Below are positions 25,251-32,594 of a stretch of 64,000 nt of DNA, in pieces. Below the pieces are notes generated by a model. It ran no database searches. It was not told the origin of the DNA and saw only the letters and a program-made list of their open reading frames with translations. The translations under genes were made by a program, and so were the position numbers. Each line of letters starts with the position of its first letter. The stretch's first letter is position 1. The stretch is from Bacteroidota bacterium (lineage in GTDB: Bacteria; Bacteroidota; Bacteroidia; Chitinophagales; JADIYW01), in contig JADIYW010000003.1 in assembly GCA_016705125.1 (NCBI GenBank), positions 1 to 64,000 on the forward strand, given 5' to 3'.

Positions 25251-25281
25251 CAAAAATAGTATATTCATTTTAAAAAACAGA
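25251..25281 (-). promoter_or_regulatory. Candidate promoter of aceBA
   Basis: On the reverse strand, TCTG (25278-25281) is followed after 19 bases by TATTTTTG (25251-25258), a good fit to the Bacteroidota pattern TTTG-N19-TAnnTTTG with one mismatch in the -33 box. It ends 32 bases before the aceB ATG. Confidence 0.5.
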
Positions 25282-25322
25282 AACATGGGTGTTAAGGGAA
25301 GTTTAAAGATGGGTTAATTAGT

Positions 25323-25400
25323 TATCAGTTGGGAGTCCACAGTCCACGGTAGACAGTCCACCGAGGTTCATAGTTCACAGATGACGGCTCACCGCTTTTA
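25323..25400 (+). repeat. GC-richer heptamer-period tract
   Basis: Seven-base units of the type AGTCCAC, AGTCCAC, GGTAGAC, AGTCCAC, then more degenerate GTTCATA and GTTCACA. The same GTCCAC/GTCGAC family recurs at 35.8 and 41.9 kb. With the tract at 25494 it fills most of the aceB-aat spacer, which has no gene. Confidence 0.65.
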
Positions 25401-25493
25401 AGTTTTTAAAACAAAATTTCTTGAATCCTGAATCTTTATTCTCCTAAATGATTTTAAATTATTTTAAATTATTTCTTTACTTTAAAAATTACT

Positions 25494-25581
25494 TTAAACA
25501 AATTACCATTCACTAATTACCAATCTCCAATCACTAATTTCTATTTACTAATTACTTTTTACTAATTACTCTTCCCTTAAA
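25494..25581 (+). repeat. AT-rich heptamer-period tract before aat
   Basis: Units of the type CACTAAT, TACCAAT, CTCCAAT, TACTAAT in partial seven-base register, the same family as the tract at 18419-18540. It borders the stop codon of aat. Confidence 0.65.
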
Positions 25582-26226
25582 CTAAACCAATTCCCTAAGC
25601 AATTCGAGAAAATCATTTCTAGGGATGCTTTTTGCACCCAAACTAGCTAGGTGTTCAGTCTCTACTTGGCAATCTATTAATTCAATACCTATATCTATTA
25701 AATGATTAACCAACCAAATAAAGCCATACTTGGAGGCATTTGAAACGGTAAAAAACATGGATTCGCCAAAAAAGACTTTCCCAATAATTAAACCATATAA
25801 ACCACCAACGATTTCCCCATTTTGCCAAACTTCAACGGAATGTGCGATGCCATTTTTATGCAAATTGATATAGGCCTCTTCCATTTCGCCAACTATCCAA
25901 GTATCGTCCTGACCATCTCTTACCGATATGCTACATTGGTGAATAATATGTTCAAAATTTTGATTCATACTTACTTCAAATGTTTTTCTTTGAAATAATT
26001 GTTTCATTGATTTCGAAACTTTCAATTCATTTGGAATTAAAACAAAACGAGGGTCTGGACACCACCAAATAATGGGTTCGTCAGCCGAAAACCACGGAAA
26101 AATACCACTTTTATAAGCCAATATTAATCTATCCGTACTCAAATCGCCACCTATAGCAACAATACCATTTTCAGCTTCTTCAGCATCAGGAAAAATTAGT
26201 TCATTGGTTAATCTATAAATCGGCAA
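25582..26226 (-). CDS. aat: Leucyl/phenylalanyl-tRNA-protein transferase
   Basis: A 214-residue Aat enzyme. It has the family motifs IAIGGDLS-type GIVAIGGDLSTDRLILAY, SGIFPWF, WWCPDPRFVL and GESMFF with the catalytic-type Glu, then IDCQVETEHLASLGA near the end. It adds Leu or Phe from aminoacyl-tRNA to N-terminal Lys/Arg of proteins, marking them for ClpS-ClpAP degradation. The start is TTG at 26226, giving the usual MPIYRL N-terminus. clpS lies just upstream on the same strand with a 93-base spacer of heptamer-type repeats. Confidence 0.93.
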   Translation of the reverse strand: MPIYRLTNELIFPDAEEAENGIVAIGGDLSTDRLILAYKSGIFPWFSADEPIIWWCPDPRFVLIPNELKVSKSMKQLFQRKTFEVSMNQNFEHIIHQCSISVRDGQDDTWIVGEMEEAYINLHKNGIAHSVEVWQNGEIVGGLYGLIIGKVFFGESMFFTVSNASKYGFIWLVNHLIDIGIELIDCQVETEHLASLGAKSIPRNDFLELLRELV

Positions 26227-26235
26227 AGTGGACTT

Positions 26236-26314
26236 GGTTATTTAGTTATTGGTTATTAGTTATTGAGTTATTGGTCATTAAGTTATTAAACATTAAGCAT
26301 TAATCATTAAACAT
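26236..26314 (+). repeat. Heptamer-period tract between aat and clpS
   Basis: Units TTATTGG, TTATTAG, TTATTGA and then ACATTAA, GCATTAA, TCATTAA, ACATTTA in seven-base register. No gene is present. It separates the two N-degron pathway genes. Confidence 0.75.
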
Positions 26315-26319
26315 TTATT

Positions 26320-26619
26320 CTAGCAATCTTCAATAGTTACCGAAAGACCTCTATCAACAAGTGCATCTTTCATTGGTTTTAAAACTTTTTTAGATGCATG
26401 TTTTACACCATATTTTCCTTTAAAATGAATAAATAAAGCGCATTGTTCTGCCTGCTCCTTGGTATGTTTACAAATGGAAATTAGACATTCTATTACCCAA
26501 TCAAAAGTATTATGGTCATCATTATGAACAATTAAAACAGATCCGTTAGCGACATCGTCTAGTAATTCGTCGATTTCATCAAGAACTAAGGTTTCTTCGT
26601 TATGATTTGGAAATAACAT
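26320..26619 (-). CDS. clpS: ATP-dependent Clp protease adaptor ClpS
   Basis: A 99-residue ClpS with the N-degron-binding motif VLIVHNDDHNTFDWVIECL (Asn/Asp and the NTF region, about residues 28-46) and the H-E-type helix QAEQCALFIHFKGKYGVK. ClpS delivers proteins with N-terminal Leu, Phe, Tyr or Trp to the ClpA (ClpAP) protease. It lies 17 bases downstream of the enoyl-CoA isomerase gene and upstream of aat, so the tagging enzyme and the recognition adaptor of the same pathway are adjacent. The length fits the family. Confidence 0.93.
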   Translation of the reverse strand: MLFPNHNEETLVLDEIDELLDDVANGSVLIVHNDDHNTFDWVIECLISICKHTKEQAEQCALFIHFKGKYGVKHASKKVLKPMKDALVDRGLSVTIEDC

Positions 26620-26636
26620 ATTTAAATTTTAAATAT

Positions 26637-27404
26637 TTATGTTTTATTTTTCTTTAATCCTTCTAATAATTTGGCAATTCCCGTTTGACATTCCTCAGAG
26701 AACCATTGATTTGCTGAAAGTTCCATACTTGTGTCGTCACTAAAATCAAGGTTTTGTAAAACACTCGCTTTTAAATTCAGTTTAGTTTGTTTCCATGCAT
26801 TTTGGTTAAAACTCAAATACTGCATTAATTTTCTTTCTGCTGCCTCTAAAACAAAATCTGGCTCTGCCAACTCATCCACCAATCCAATAGAATGTGCATG
26901 GTTGCCATCCATCAATTTGCCCTCCATTAAATATTGATATGCTAAGCGCTCTCCTATACATCTCGAATACAATGCCATTATTCCTTTGGGTACGATAATG
27001 CCAACTGGAATTTCATTCAATCCAATTTTATAATTTCCTTTTGCCATCACTCGATAATCACAACAAATACCTATTATGCATCCACCCGCAGGACTATGAC
27101 CTGTAATTGCAGCCACCAAGGGTTTTGGAAATTTTGAAATAGTTATTAAGAATTTTGAAAAATCCTTCCAAAAATTTATATATTCATTTCTACTAAATTG
27201 ACTCATTTCGATTAAATCTAAACCAGCCGAGAAGAAATTTTCTTTTCCTGAAATAACTAATCCTTTAATAGAGGATTCATTTTCTATTTCTAATAATGTT
27301 GCTGATAATTCATTAATAAATGCTTGATTTAGCGGGTTCGACTTGCCTCTATCGAGTGTAAGTATGGCATAATTTCCTTTTTTTTCTACTTGTACAAAAC
27401 TCAT
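26637..27404 (-). CDS. Delta3-delta2-enoyl-CoA isomerase (crotonase family)
   Basis: A 255-residue crotonase-fold protein. The first hydratase glutamate is replaced: the usual GGGxELA reads SPAGGCIIGICCDYR here. The second is kept in KIGLNEIPVGIIVP. This combination, with SPAGGC and IGLNE, matches mitochondrial-type delta3-delta2-enoyl-CoA isomerases (ECI1-like), which use a single Glu, better than hydratases. It would shift double bonds of unsaturated fatty acids so that they enter beta-oxidation, which fits the desaturase and fadJ nearby. A TATTTTTG box is found at 27432-27439 on the reverse strand. Confidence 0.85.
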   Translation of the reverse strand: MSFVQVEKKGNYAILTLDRGKSNPLNQAFINELSATLLEIENESSIKGLVISGKENFFSAGLDLIEMSQFSRNEYINFWKDFSKFLITISKFPKPLVAAITGHSPAGGCIIGICCDYRVMAKGNYKIGLNEIPVGIIVPKGIMALYSRCIGERLAYQYLMEGKLMDGNHAHSIGLVDELAEPDFVLEAAERKLMQYLSFNQNAWKQTKLNLKASVLQNLDFSDDTSMELSANQWFSEECQTGIAKLLEGLKKNKT

Positions 27405-27431
27405 TTTTTATCTTTCTCTTTAATTTGTTAT

Positions 27432-27439
27432 CAAAAATA
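27432..27439 (-). promoter_or_regulatory. -7 box TATTTTTG upstream of the enoyl-CoA isomerase gene
   Basis: Reverse-strand TAnnTTTG, 27 bases before the start codon at 27404, in the divergent spacer shared with the NADH dehydrogenase gene. No TTTG at the -33 position. Confidence 0.35.
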
Positions 27440-27475
27440 CAAGATTAGCTTAAAGTAAAAGTGATTTTGAAACTT

Positions 27476-27483
27476 TATTTTTG
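27476..27483 (+). promoter_or_regulatory. -7 box TATTTTTG upstream of ndh
   Basis: Forward TAnnTTTG ending 11 bases before the ndh ATG. The two divergent -7 boxes of this spacer are about 36 bases apart. Confidence 0.4.
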
Positions 27484-27494
27484 AAAAAAAAAGT

Positions 27495-28799
27495 ATGGTG
27501 CACGAAAAAGATTTAAAAATTCCAAATACTGGTCAAAAAAGATTAGTGGTTATTGGAGGCGGATTTGGCGGTTTGGAGATTTCAAATGCACTCAAAAAAG
27601 CTGATTTACAGGTTGTTGTAATTGATAAACATAATTATCTCACGTTCCAACCCTTATTATACCAAGTGGCTACTGGTGGTTTGGAGCCTGGTTCGATTGC
27701 TTATCCTTTAAGGCGGGCACTCAGATCAATTCCTAATGCAATATTTAGAATGGCAGAGGTAATTCAAATATCGCCCGAAGATAATTCCATTGAGACAAAC
27801 AATGGATGGTTGAGTTATGATTATTTAGTACTTGCAGTGGGAAGTAAGACCAATTTTTTTAGTTTTAAACCCGAAGAATCTTCGCAAATGATGCAACTTA
27901 AGTCGGTAACCAATGCTTTGGATATGCGTAGTTTTATTTTGCAAAACTATGAAAAAGCATTACTTACGAGCGATGAATTAGAAAAGGAAAGTTTGATGAA
28001 TGTGGCCGTAGTTGGTGGTGGCCCTACTGGTGTGGAATTAGCTGGCGCATTGGGAGAAATGAAAAACCACATTTTACCTAAGGATTATCCTGAATTGGAT
28101 TTTAGAAAGATGCAAGTACATTTATTTGAAGCATCCAGTAGATTATTAGGTGCAATGAGTCCAATATCATCCGATCGGTCTTTAAAATACATTAAAGGAT
28201 TTGGGGTTAATGTATGGTTAGATACTTTTGTAACAGGCTATAAAGACGGTGTACTTTCGTTAAATAACGGAAAATCAATAAGTGCACAAACGATGATATG
28301 GACAGCTGGGGTAATGGGTGCAAGAATTGATGGATTGGGTACACAATGCCATGGGCCAGCCAATAGGGTTTTGGTGGATGAAATGAATAAGGTTACAGGA
28401 TACGAAAATATTTTTGCTATTGGTGACATTGCTTGCATGGTAAGCGAAAATTTCCCAAAAGGACATGCTATGGTGGCACCTGCGGCAATGCAGCAAGGGA
28501 AATTGCTAGGCGAAAACATTATAAAGATGATGAATGGAAAACCACTAAAACCATTTGAATATTTTGACAAAGGCTCGATGGCTACCGTTGGAAGAAATAA
28601 AGCGGTTGTAGATTTTCCAGGAAACAAAGGTCATTTGGGTGGATTTATCGCTTGGTTGGCTTGGATGTTTGTACATGCTATTACCTTGGTTGGTTTTAGA
28701 AATAAATTAATTGTAATGGTTGGCTGGTTGTATAATTATTTTAATTACGATCAAACATTAAGATTGATTATCAGACCTTTTAAAAAAGGAAAAGGATAA
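27495..28799 (+). CDS. ndh: Type II NADH dehydrogenase (NDH-2)
   Basis: A 434-residue flavoprotein with two Rossmann motifs: FAD-binding VVIGGGFGGLEISNAL (about residues 18-33) and NADH-binding VAVVGGGPTGVELAGALGEM (about 169-188). NYLTFQPLLYQVATGGLEPGSIA is the typical NDH-2 stretch near residue 55, and the C-terminal ATVGRNKAVVDF and membrane-attaching helices (FIAWLAWMFVHAITLVGFRNK) are present. It passes electrons from NADH to quinone at the inner membrane without pumping protons. It is divergent from the enoyl-CoA isomerase gene. Confidence 0.93.
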   Translation: MVHEKDLKIPNTGQKRLVVIGGGFGGLEISNALKKADLQVVVIDKHNYLTFQPLLYQVATGGLEPGSIAYPLRRALRSIPNAIFRMAEVIQISPEDNSIETNNGWLSYDYLVLAVGSKTNFFSFKPEESSQMMQLKSVTNALDMRSFILQNYEKALLTSDELEKESLMNVAVVGGGPTGVELAGALGEMKNHILPKDYPELDFRKMQVHLFEASSRLLGAMSPISSDRSLKYIKGFGVNVWLDTFVTGYKDGVLSLNNGKSISAQTMIWTAGVMGARIDGLGTQCHGPANRVLVDEMNKVTGYENIFAIGDIACMVSENFPKGHAMVAPAAMQQGKLLGENIIKMMNGKPLKPFEYFDKGSMATVGRNKAVVDFPGNKGHLGGFIAWLAWMFVHAITLVGFRNKLIVMVGWLYNYFNYDQTLRLIIRPFKKGKG

Positions 28800-29385
28800 G
28801 CATTTCTGCCTTTTGTAGGTCATCCATATTTGCATATCAACAGCAATATTTAAATACCTGCATATCGACACCACATACCTGCCTACCATCAGAGATGGAA
28901 TGCAAAAAATAGCCATGATAAAAGACAATTTTTCTATGGCAATTCTGCATTACAAAATAATCAGCACAAATATTTCCAGTAGTTTTATCAGAGACTTATT
29001 GGAGAAACATTTGATAAATACAAACTCTTTCAGCAAACAAACGACATACAAATAATATCCAATGGAGGAAGTGAAAAAGATAAAATTAAATAAAGGAATA
29101 ATGGAAATATTGATCCTGTAAACTACTCCAACCACCCTCGTGTTTTTAACCAAAGGAAAACATCGCGTTTGTCGGGACCGCACGAATCTTTATTTTGCTA
29201 TTTTGTCTGGACTTTTGGACACTTTTTTATAATTTGGTCGTGCAGGTTGCTCTGTAATGTAGATAAATAGTTTAAAAAAGGATTTTTAAAGCCTGGTAAT
29301 TTCTAAATTTAGTACTATTTCAATTATTATGATTAATTTTATAAGCAAATAATTGATTTTTTCATAAAAAATAATTCTCTTTGAG
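28800..29385. other. Gene-poor stretch before the RelE/ParE module
   Basis: No convincing gene. A reverse frame at 28950-29183 has no family features. A weak hairpin occurs around 28896-28952. The segment TTTTTAACCAAAGGAAAAC at about 29142 recurs as TTTTTAAACCAAAGGAAAAC at 29993, on the other side of the toxin-antitoxin pair, and each is followed by a CGGGAC-containing sequence. The last 110 bases are very AT-rich and contain a possible promoter (TTG near 29352 and TCTCTTTG near 29377). Confidence 0.5.
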
Positions 29386-29413
29386 TACTAAACACCAATT
29401 AAATTTTAATACT

Positions 29414-29656
29414 ATGAATATTCAACTCCAAAAATCTACACTTATCAAACAAATTGAGTTTATAAATGATGTCGAATTATTAAAATCCATTAAAACAATG
29501 GTCGAATTTGGTTTAAAACACCAAATTCCAGTTGCCTATGAACTTTCTGATGTTACCAAAAAAATGTTAGATGAACGTTTAGCTGATTATTATAAAAATC
29601 CAAATGATGTAGAAGACTTTGATGAACTTTTAGACGAACTTGAAAGAAATTTATGA
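29414..29656 (+). CDS. Antitoxin of a RelE/ParE-type module
   Basis: From the ATG at 29414 this is an 80-residue acidic, helical protein (an in-frame TTG upstream at 29381 would add 11 residues). It has an N-terminal LIKQIEFINDVELLKSIKTMV region and an acidic C-terminus (NPNDVEDFDELLDELERNL), the usual layout of small antitoxins that wrap around their toxin. Its stop overlaps the toxin start in ATGA. Identified chiefly from position and composition; no DNA-binding motif is obvious. Confidence 0.75.
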   Translation: MNIQLQKSTLIKQIEFINDVELLKSIKTMVEFGLKHQIPVAYELSDVTKKMLDERLADYYKNPNDVEDFDELLDELERNL

Positions 29657-29946
29657 AAATTAGCTATCGTCCATTCGTAAGAATTGATTTAATTGAAGCT
29701 AAATATTATTACAATACTATTAATGCCAATTTGGCTAAACAATTTTTATTGAATGTAAAACAAACTAAAAATCTTATAACTAAAAATCCACTACATTTTT
29801 CAGTTAAATACAATAGTGTGAGAACTGCTTTATTAAAGCAATTTCCGTATCATATTCATTTTTTTATAGATGAAGACAAAAATCGCATCGTTATAATCGC
29901 TATTGTGTATGCAGGTAAAGATTTTATTGATTATGCGAAACGTTAA
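29653..29946 (+). CDS. RelE/ParE-family toxin
   Basis: A 97-residue basic protein with the RelE/ParE layout: N-terminal YRPFVRIDLIEAKYYYNTINANLAKQF, a central LLKQFPYHIHFFIDEDKNRIVIIAIVYA strand region and a terminal DFIDYAKR. Such toxins either cut mRNA on the ribosome (RelE) or poison gyrase (ParE). The PYHIHFFID and IVIIAIVYAGKD parts resemble ParE-like members. It overlaps the antitoxin gene by four bases and is followed by a hairpin terminator. Confidence 0.85.
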   Translation: MKISYRPFVRIDLIEAKYYYNTINANLAKQFLLNVKQTKNLITKNPLHFSVKYNSVRTALLKQFPYHIHFFIDEDKNRIVIIAIVYAGKDFIDYAKR

Positions 29947-30012
29947 AAAATTATCTAGTAAAGCAAACCCACCAAGCAAAGGAATTACAAATTTTTAAAC
30001 CAAAGGAAAACC

Positions 30013-30037
30013 TCCCGAAACATCGGGACATTTTTTT
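30013..30037 (+). terminator. Terminator after the RelE/ParE module
   Basis: TCCCGA and TCGGGA pair around AACA, followed by CA and seven T. Similar short palindromes (CCGATTTATCGG) follow within 60 bases. Confidence 0.6.
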
Positions 30038-30670
30038 GACCCTCCCGAATAATCTGGGCCTTTCGAGCCATGTGATTTTTTGTCCCGATTTATCGGAAAA
30101 AGTAAATAATTAGTTTTTTATGGATTTAGGAAGTTTGAGTGAATTTTAATGGGTTGTTTTTAGATTACAATTTGCTTAATTTTTTGACAAGCCATCAGCT
30201 CTATTTATCTTTTCGACGAGATATGTGCCTTATTACAACATGCCAAAAGTCCTTATTTTATTCATTTGTCTGTACTCGACTTTTTTTTGGAGGGTGGGTA
30301 TTCTTAATTTATTAGGCTGAAAAATGGGGGGGAAGGAAAGTCCTGGAAAAGCTCTTGTTGAAGATTCTACTTTGTTATTTTTGTTTTGCGTAATGGTTTT
30401 CTTTCTGTTTGTCTTCTATTATAAAAAAAGGGCTTCTTTTTCTATTCAATAGTCAATGTAATTTTATTATTAATTTTAAATCATTATTTGAATGTTATTG
30501 AGACTTTGAAATTTTATTAAAGCCAATGACTATTTGACCCCTGTTCTTTATAACATCTTCCTGTCCATTCCCTGTTCATCAAGGGAGAACGGTAAAACAA
30601 ATAAACACACTTTAAATTGGTCAATTATCTTCCGCATCGTTGGTTTTGTAAGTTGCTACTAAATTAAAAT
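30038..30670. other. Gene-poor stretch upstream of the palindromic element
   Basis: I see no gene, RNA or repeat here beyond short hairpins near 30085. Stop codons are dense in all frames. Base composition varies, with a G-rich run near 30325. Confidence 0.5.
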
Positions 30671-30860
30671 CCCCCAATCTGACGCAAAGTATGCAGCTTT
30701 ACTATGTGCGGTGGTGTACTTGTGTCTTGTAATTACTAACATGTAACTAATATTGGTTCTATTTGAAATATTTCTATCATTATAATATTGTTTATTATGC
30801 CGCACAAGTACCCCACGATTTTTGGCTTTAATGCATAATTGCTCTATTTTGGAGACTTCC
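30671..30860 (+). repeat. Large palindromic repeat, copy 1
   Basis: About 190 bases, about three-quarters identical by eye to 31334-31520. The ends are imperfect inverted repeats (GTATGCAGCTTTAC and GGTGTACTTGTG on the left; CACAAGTACCCCAC and GGCTTTAATGCATA on the right) around an AT-rich centre that includes TAACTAATATTGGTTCTAT. It has no transposase. It may be a MITE or an attC-like recombination site. A 67-codon reverse frame inside it is not a gene. Confidence 0.65.
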
Positions 30861-30925
30861 AAACGCTAATTGCCATACTTTACTTAACACCAATACGGGC
30901 GAGAGGGCCACCAATGGCAATGAAG

Positions 30926-31285
30926 CTATTTGTCATTACTATATGCGAATGTATCAAACTCATAATCTCCTATATATAAATAGCTTTTATTGATTTTTTG
31001 AAATCTGAATAATTCAATAGATCCCTTATTAAATTTCTTAACAATTGAGTCGTTTACATATATATCAACAATACCATGGAATGCTTCTGTAAATATACAA
31101 TCATCTCCTATTTGAAAAATCTGCCCATGCGATGCTTTCTTAATTTTTAATATTCTTCCACTTACTTCTCCTACTATATTATCTTCGTTAATTTTTTTAT
31201 TATATAAATTTATAACTAAAAAAATAACGCATAAAATTGTAAAAAAAAATAACAATTTTATTGTGATGTTTTGACTTTTTACCAT
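30926..31285 (-). CDS. Small membrane-anchored protein of unknown function
   Basis: I take the ATG at 31285, giving 119 residues; a TTG at 31339 would place the start inside a repeat. One transmembrane helix (about residues 8-28, KLLFFFTILCVIFLVINLY) is followed by a soluble beta-rich domain of about 90 residues (GEVSGRILKIKKASHGQIFQIGD). Unrecognised. It is the only gene between two copies of a large palindromic repeat, so it looks like the cargo of a cassette or non-autonomous element. Confidence 0.55.
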   Translation of the reverse strand: MVKSQNITIKLLFFFTILCVIFLVINLYNKKINEDNIVGEVSGRILKIKKASHGQIFQIGDDCIFTEAFHGIVDIYVNDSIVKKFNKGSIELFRFQKINKSYLYIGDYEFDTFAYSNDK

Positions 31286-31333
31286 GGACTCAAATGTATA
31301 GGTGCTGAACCATAAGTTAATGAATGTGTATAT

Positions 31334-31520
31334 CCCCAAATCTGACCCAAGGAGTATGCAGCTTTGCTATGTCCTGTGGTGTAATTGTGCCTTATAATTT
31401 CTACCATTTAACTAATATTGGTTCTATATGTATTATTTCTATAATTATAATATGTTTTTAATACCGCTCAAGTACCCCACGCTTTTGGGCTTTTCAGCAT
31501 ACTTGCGATAGTTTGGAGTT
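31334..31520 (+). repeat. Large palindromic repeat, copy 2
   Basis: Same element as 30671-30860. Left arm AAGGAGTATGCAGCTTTGC; right arm contains CTCAAGTACCCCACGCTTT and CAGCATACTTGCGATAG, near reverse complements of the left. The centre TTTAACTAATATTGGTTCTA is conserved with copy 1. Confidence 0.65.
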
Positions 31521-31601
31521 TTTGGTTCAGTATGTAATTTTAAACAAGCCAAAAATTTTTAATGCTTAATTTTTAATGTTGAATGCTAAGTTAGACCTTT
31601 T

Positions 31602-32015
31602 TTAATATTGTAGCAAATAATTTGTGATTGTAATAATTTGTGTGTCTTCTATTTTTTCTAATACCAAAAGGTCTTTATCTCCAGTCAATAAGTGTGTGGC
31701 TTTTCCATCTACTGCTAATGCTAATATAAAATTGTCTTTTGGGTCTCTACAAATATCAATTTCAGATGTTACTTTAATAAACGTTGCCTTTGTGCTAATA
31801 GTGATTAGTAAGTTTTCAATATCCTCAATTGTAAAGTATTTTTTCAATTTAGGTCGTTGAACCACTTTTACAAATTCTTCAATTAATTGTTGAGAGAATA
31901 GTAATTTTCTTCCTTTGGATAGTATGACGTCAAGTTTTGTGTAATTATTGGTAAGTAAAAAACTTATCCAAAGGTTTGTATCAATAATGATTCTATGATT
32001 TGTTTTGGCGGACAT
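31602..32015 (-). CDS. PIN-domain toxin
   Basis: A 137-residue PIN-fold ribonuclease. The acidic metal ligands are visible: RIIIDTNLWISFLL (Asp12), EEFVKVVQRP (Glu47 region), ICRDPKDNFILALAV (Asp near 92 and 95) and LLTGDKDLLVL (Asp near 113). This spacing matches the 'putative toxin-antitoxin system toxin component, PIN family' group. PIN toxins cut tRNA or rRNA. It overlaps the upstream antitoxin-like gene by 23 bases. All expected catalytic residues appear to be in place. Confidence 0.88.
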   Translation of the reverse strand: MSAKTNHRIIIDTNLWISFLLTNNYTKLDVILSKGRKLLFSQQLIEEFVKVVQRPKLKKYFTIEDIENLLITISTKATFIKVTSEIDICRDPKDNFILALAVDGKATHLLTGDKDLLVLEKIEDTQIITITNYLLQY

Positions 32016-32223
32016 ACATTTGGGTTCTTACTTCTTCTACTTCGTTAGTAATCTCCTCCAAGGTAGGTAATGGTTTTTTATTTGCCGTTTTCTTTCTAAG
32101 ACGCTTAACTATAGCCAAAAAAGGGTCATCACTTGATTTGGAGAGCGTAATTAAGTTTAAATCTGCAAGGTCTTTGAGCAGTTTATCGGCTTTAGGATTT
32201 AGTACATCAACTTGATACATCAT
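31993..32223 (-). CDS. Antitoxin partner of the PIN toxin
   Basis: Starting at the ATG pair at 32220-32223, this gives 76-77 residues (MMYQVDVLNPKADKLLKDL...). An in-frame extension to 32325 is unlikely because its residues are hydrophobic and unlike an antitoxin. The N-terminal region PKADKLLKDLADLNLITL is typical of small antitoxins partnered with PIN toxins in Bacteroidota; the C-terminal part (LEEITNEVEEVRTQMYV) is helical and would bind the toxin. It overlaps the toxin gene by 23 bases. Confidence 0.8.
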   Translation of the reverse strand: MMYQVDVLNPKADKLLKDLADLNLITLSKSSDDPFLAIVKRLRKKTANKKPLPTLEEITNEVEEVRTQMYVRQNKS

Positions 32224-32400
32224 AACAATGCAAATATAATCATAATGCATATATAATTCCAGGTCTAAATCGAAAAAATGAAACAATATGATAATGAAGT
32301 GTAGAAACCTAGAATAGAAAATCAAATTTCCTTTGTCAAATTGCCCTTAAATTTATATTTTCTGCTCATTTTTCATTCAAATATAAACAAAAATTGGTCT

Positions 32401-32466
32401 ATTATACAGCACAAATACCCGACGCTTTTGGGCTTTGCTGCATACTCCTTGCGATAGTTTGTAGCT
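32401..32466 (+). repeat. Right half of the large palindromic repeat
   Basis: Only the right arm is present: CAGCACAAATACCCGACGCT, then TTTTGGGCTTTGCTGCATAC and TCCTTGCGATAG. It closely matches the right arm of the copies at 30671 and 31334. The left arm is absent or lost. It lies on the far side of the PIN toxin-antitoxin pair. Confidence 0.6.
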
Positions 32467-32571
32467 AGTTTTTTCTACTGATTTTTGGTAAATAGTCCTT
32501 TTCCTTTTGTTTTACTTTTCATTTTCATAAATCACAGTTTTATTTAATAATGATTTTATTGAAATTTTAAA

Positions 32572-32579
32572 TATATTTG
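32572..32579 (+). promoter_or_regulatory. -7 box TATATTTG upstream of the DUF5723 gene
   Basis: Perfect TAnnTTTG ending 15 bases before the ATG at 32595. Confidence 0.4.
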
Positions 32580-32594
32580 AAAAAAAAAGTCATT

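Noticed and set aside
28950..29183. Reverse 77-codon frame
   Set aside because: No ribosome-binding or family features; gene-poor stretch with many stops in the other frames.
30659..30862. Reverse 67-codon frame
   Set aside because: Coincides with the palindromic repeat; the equivalent frame is not open in the second copy.
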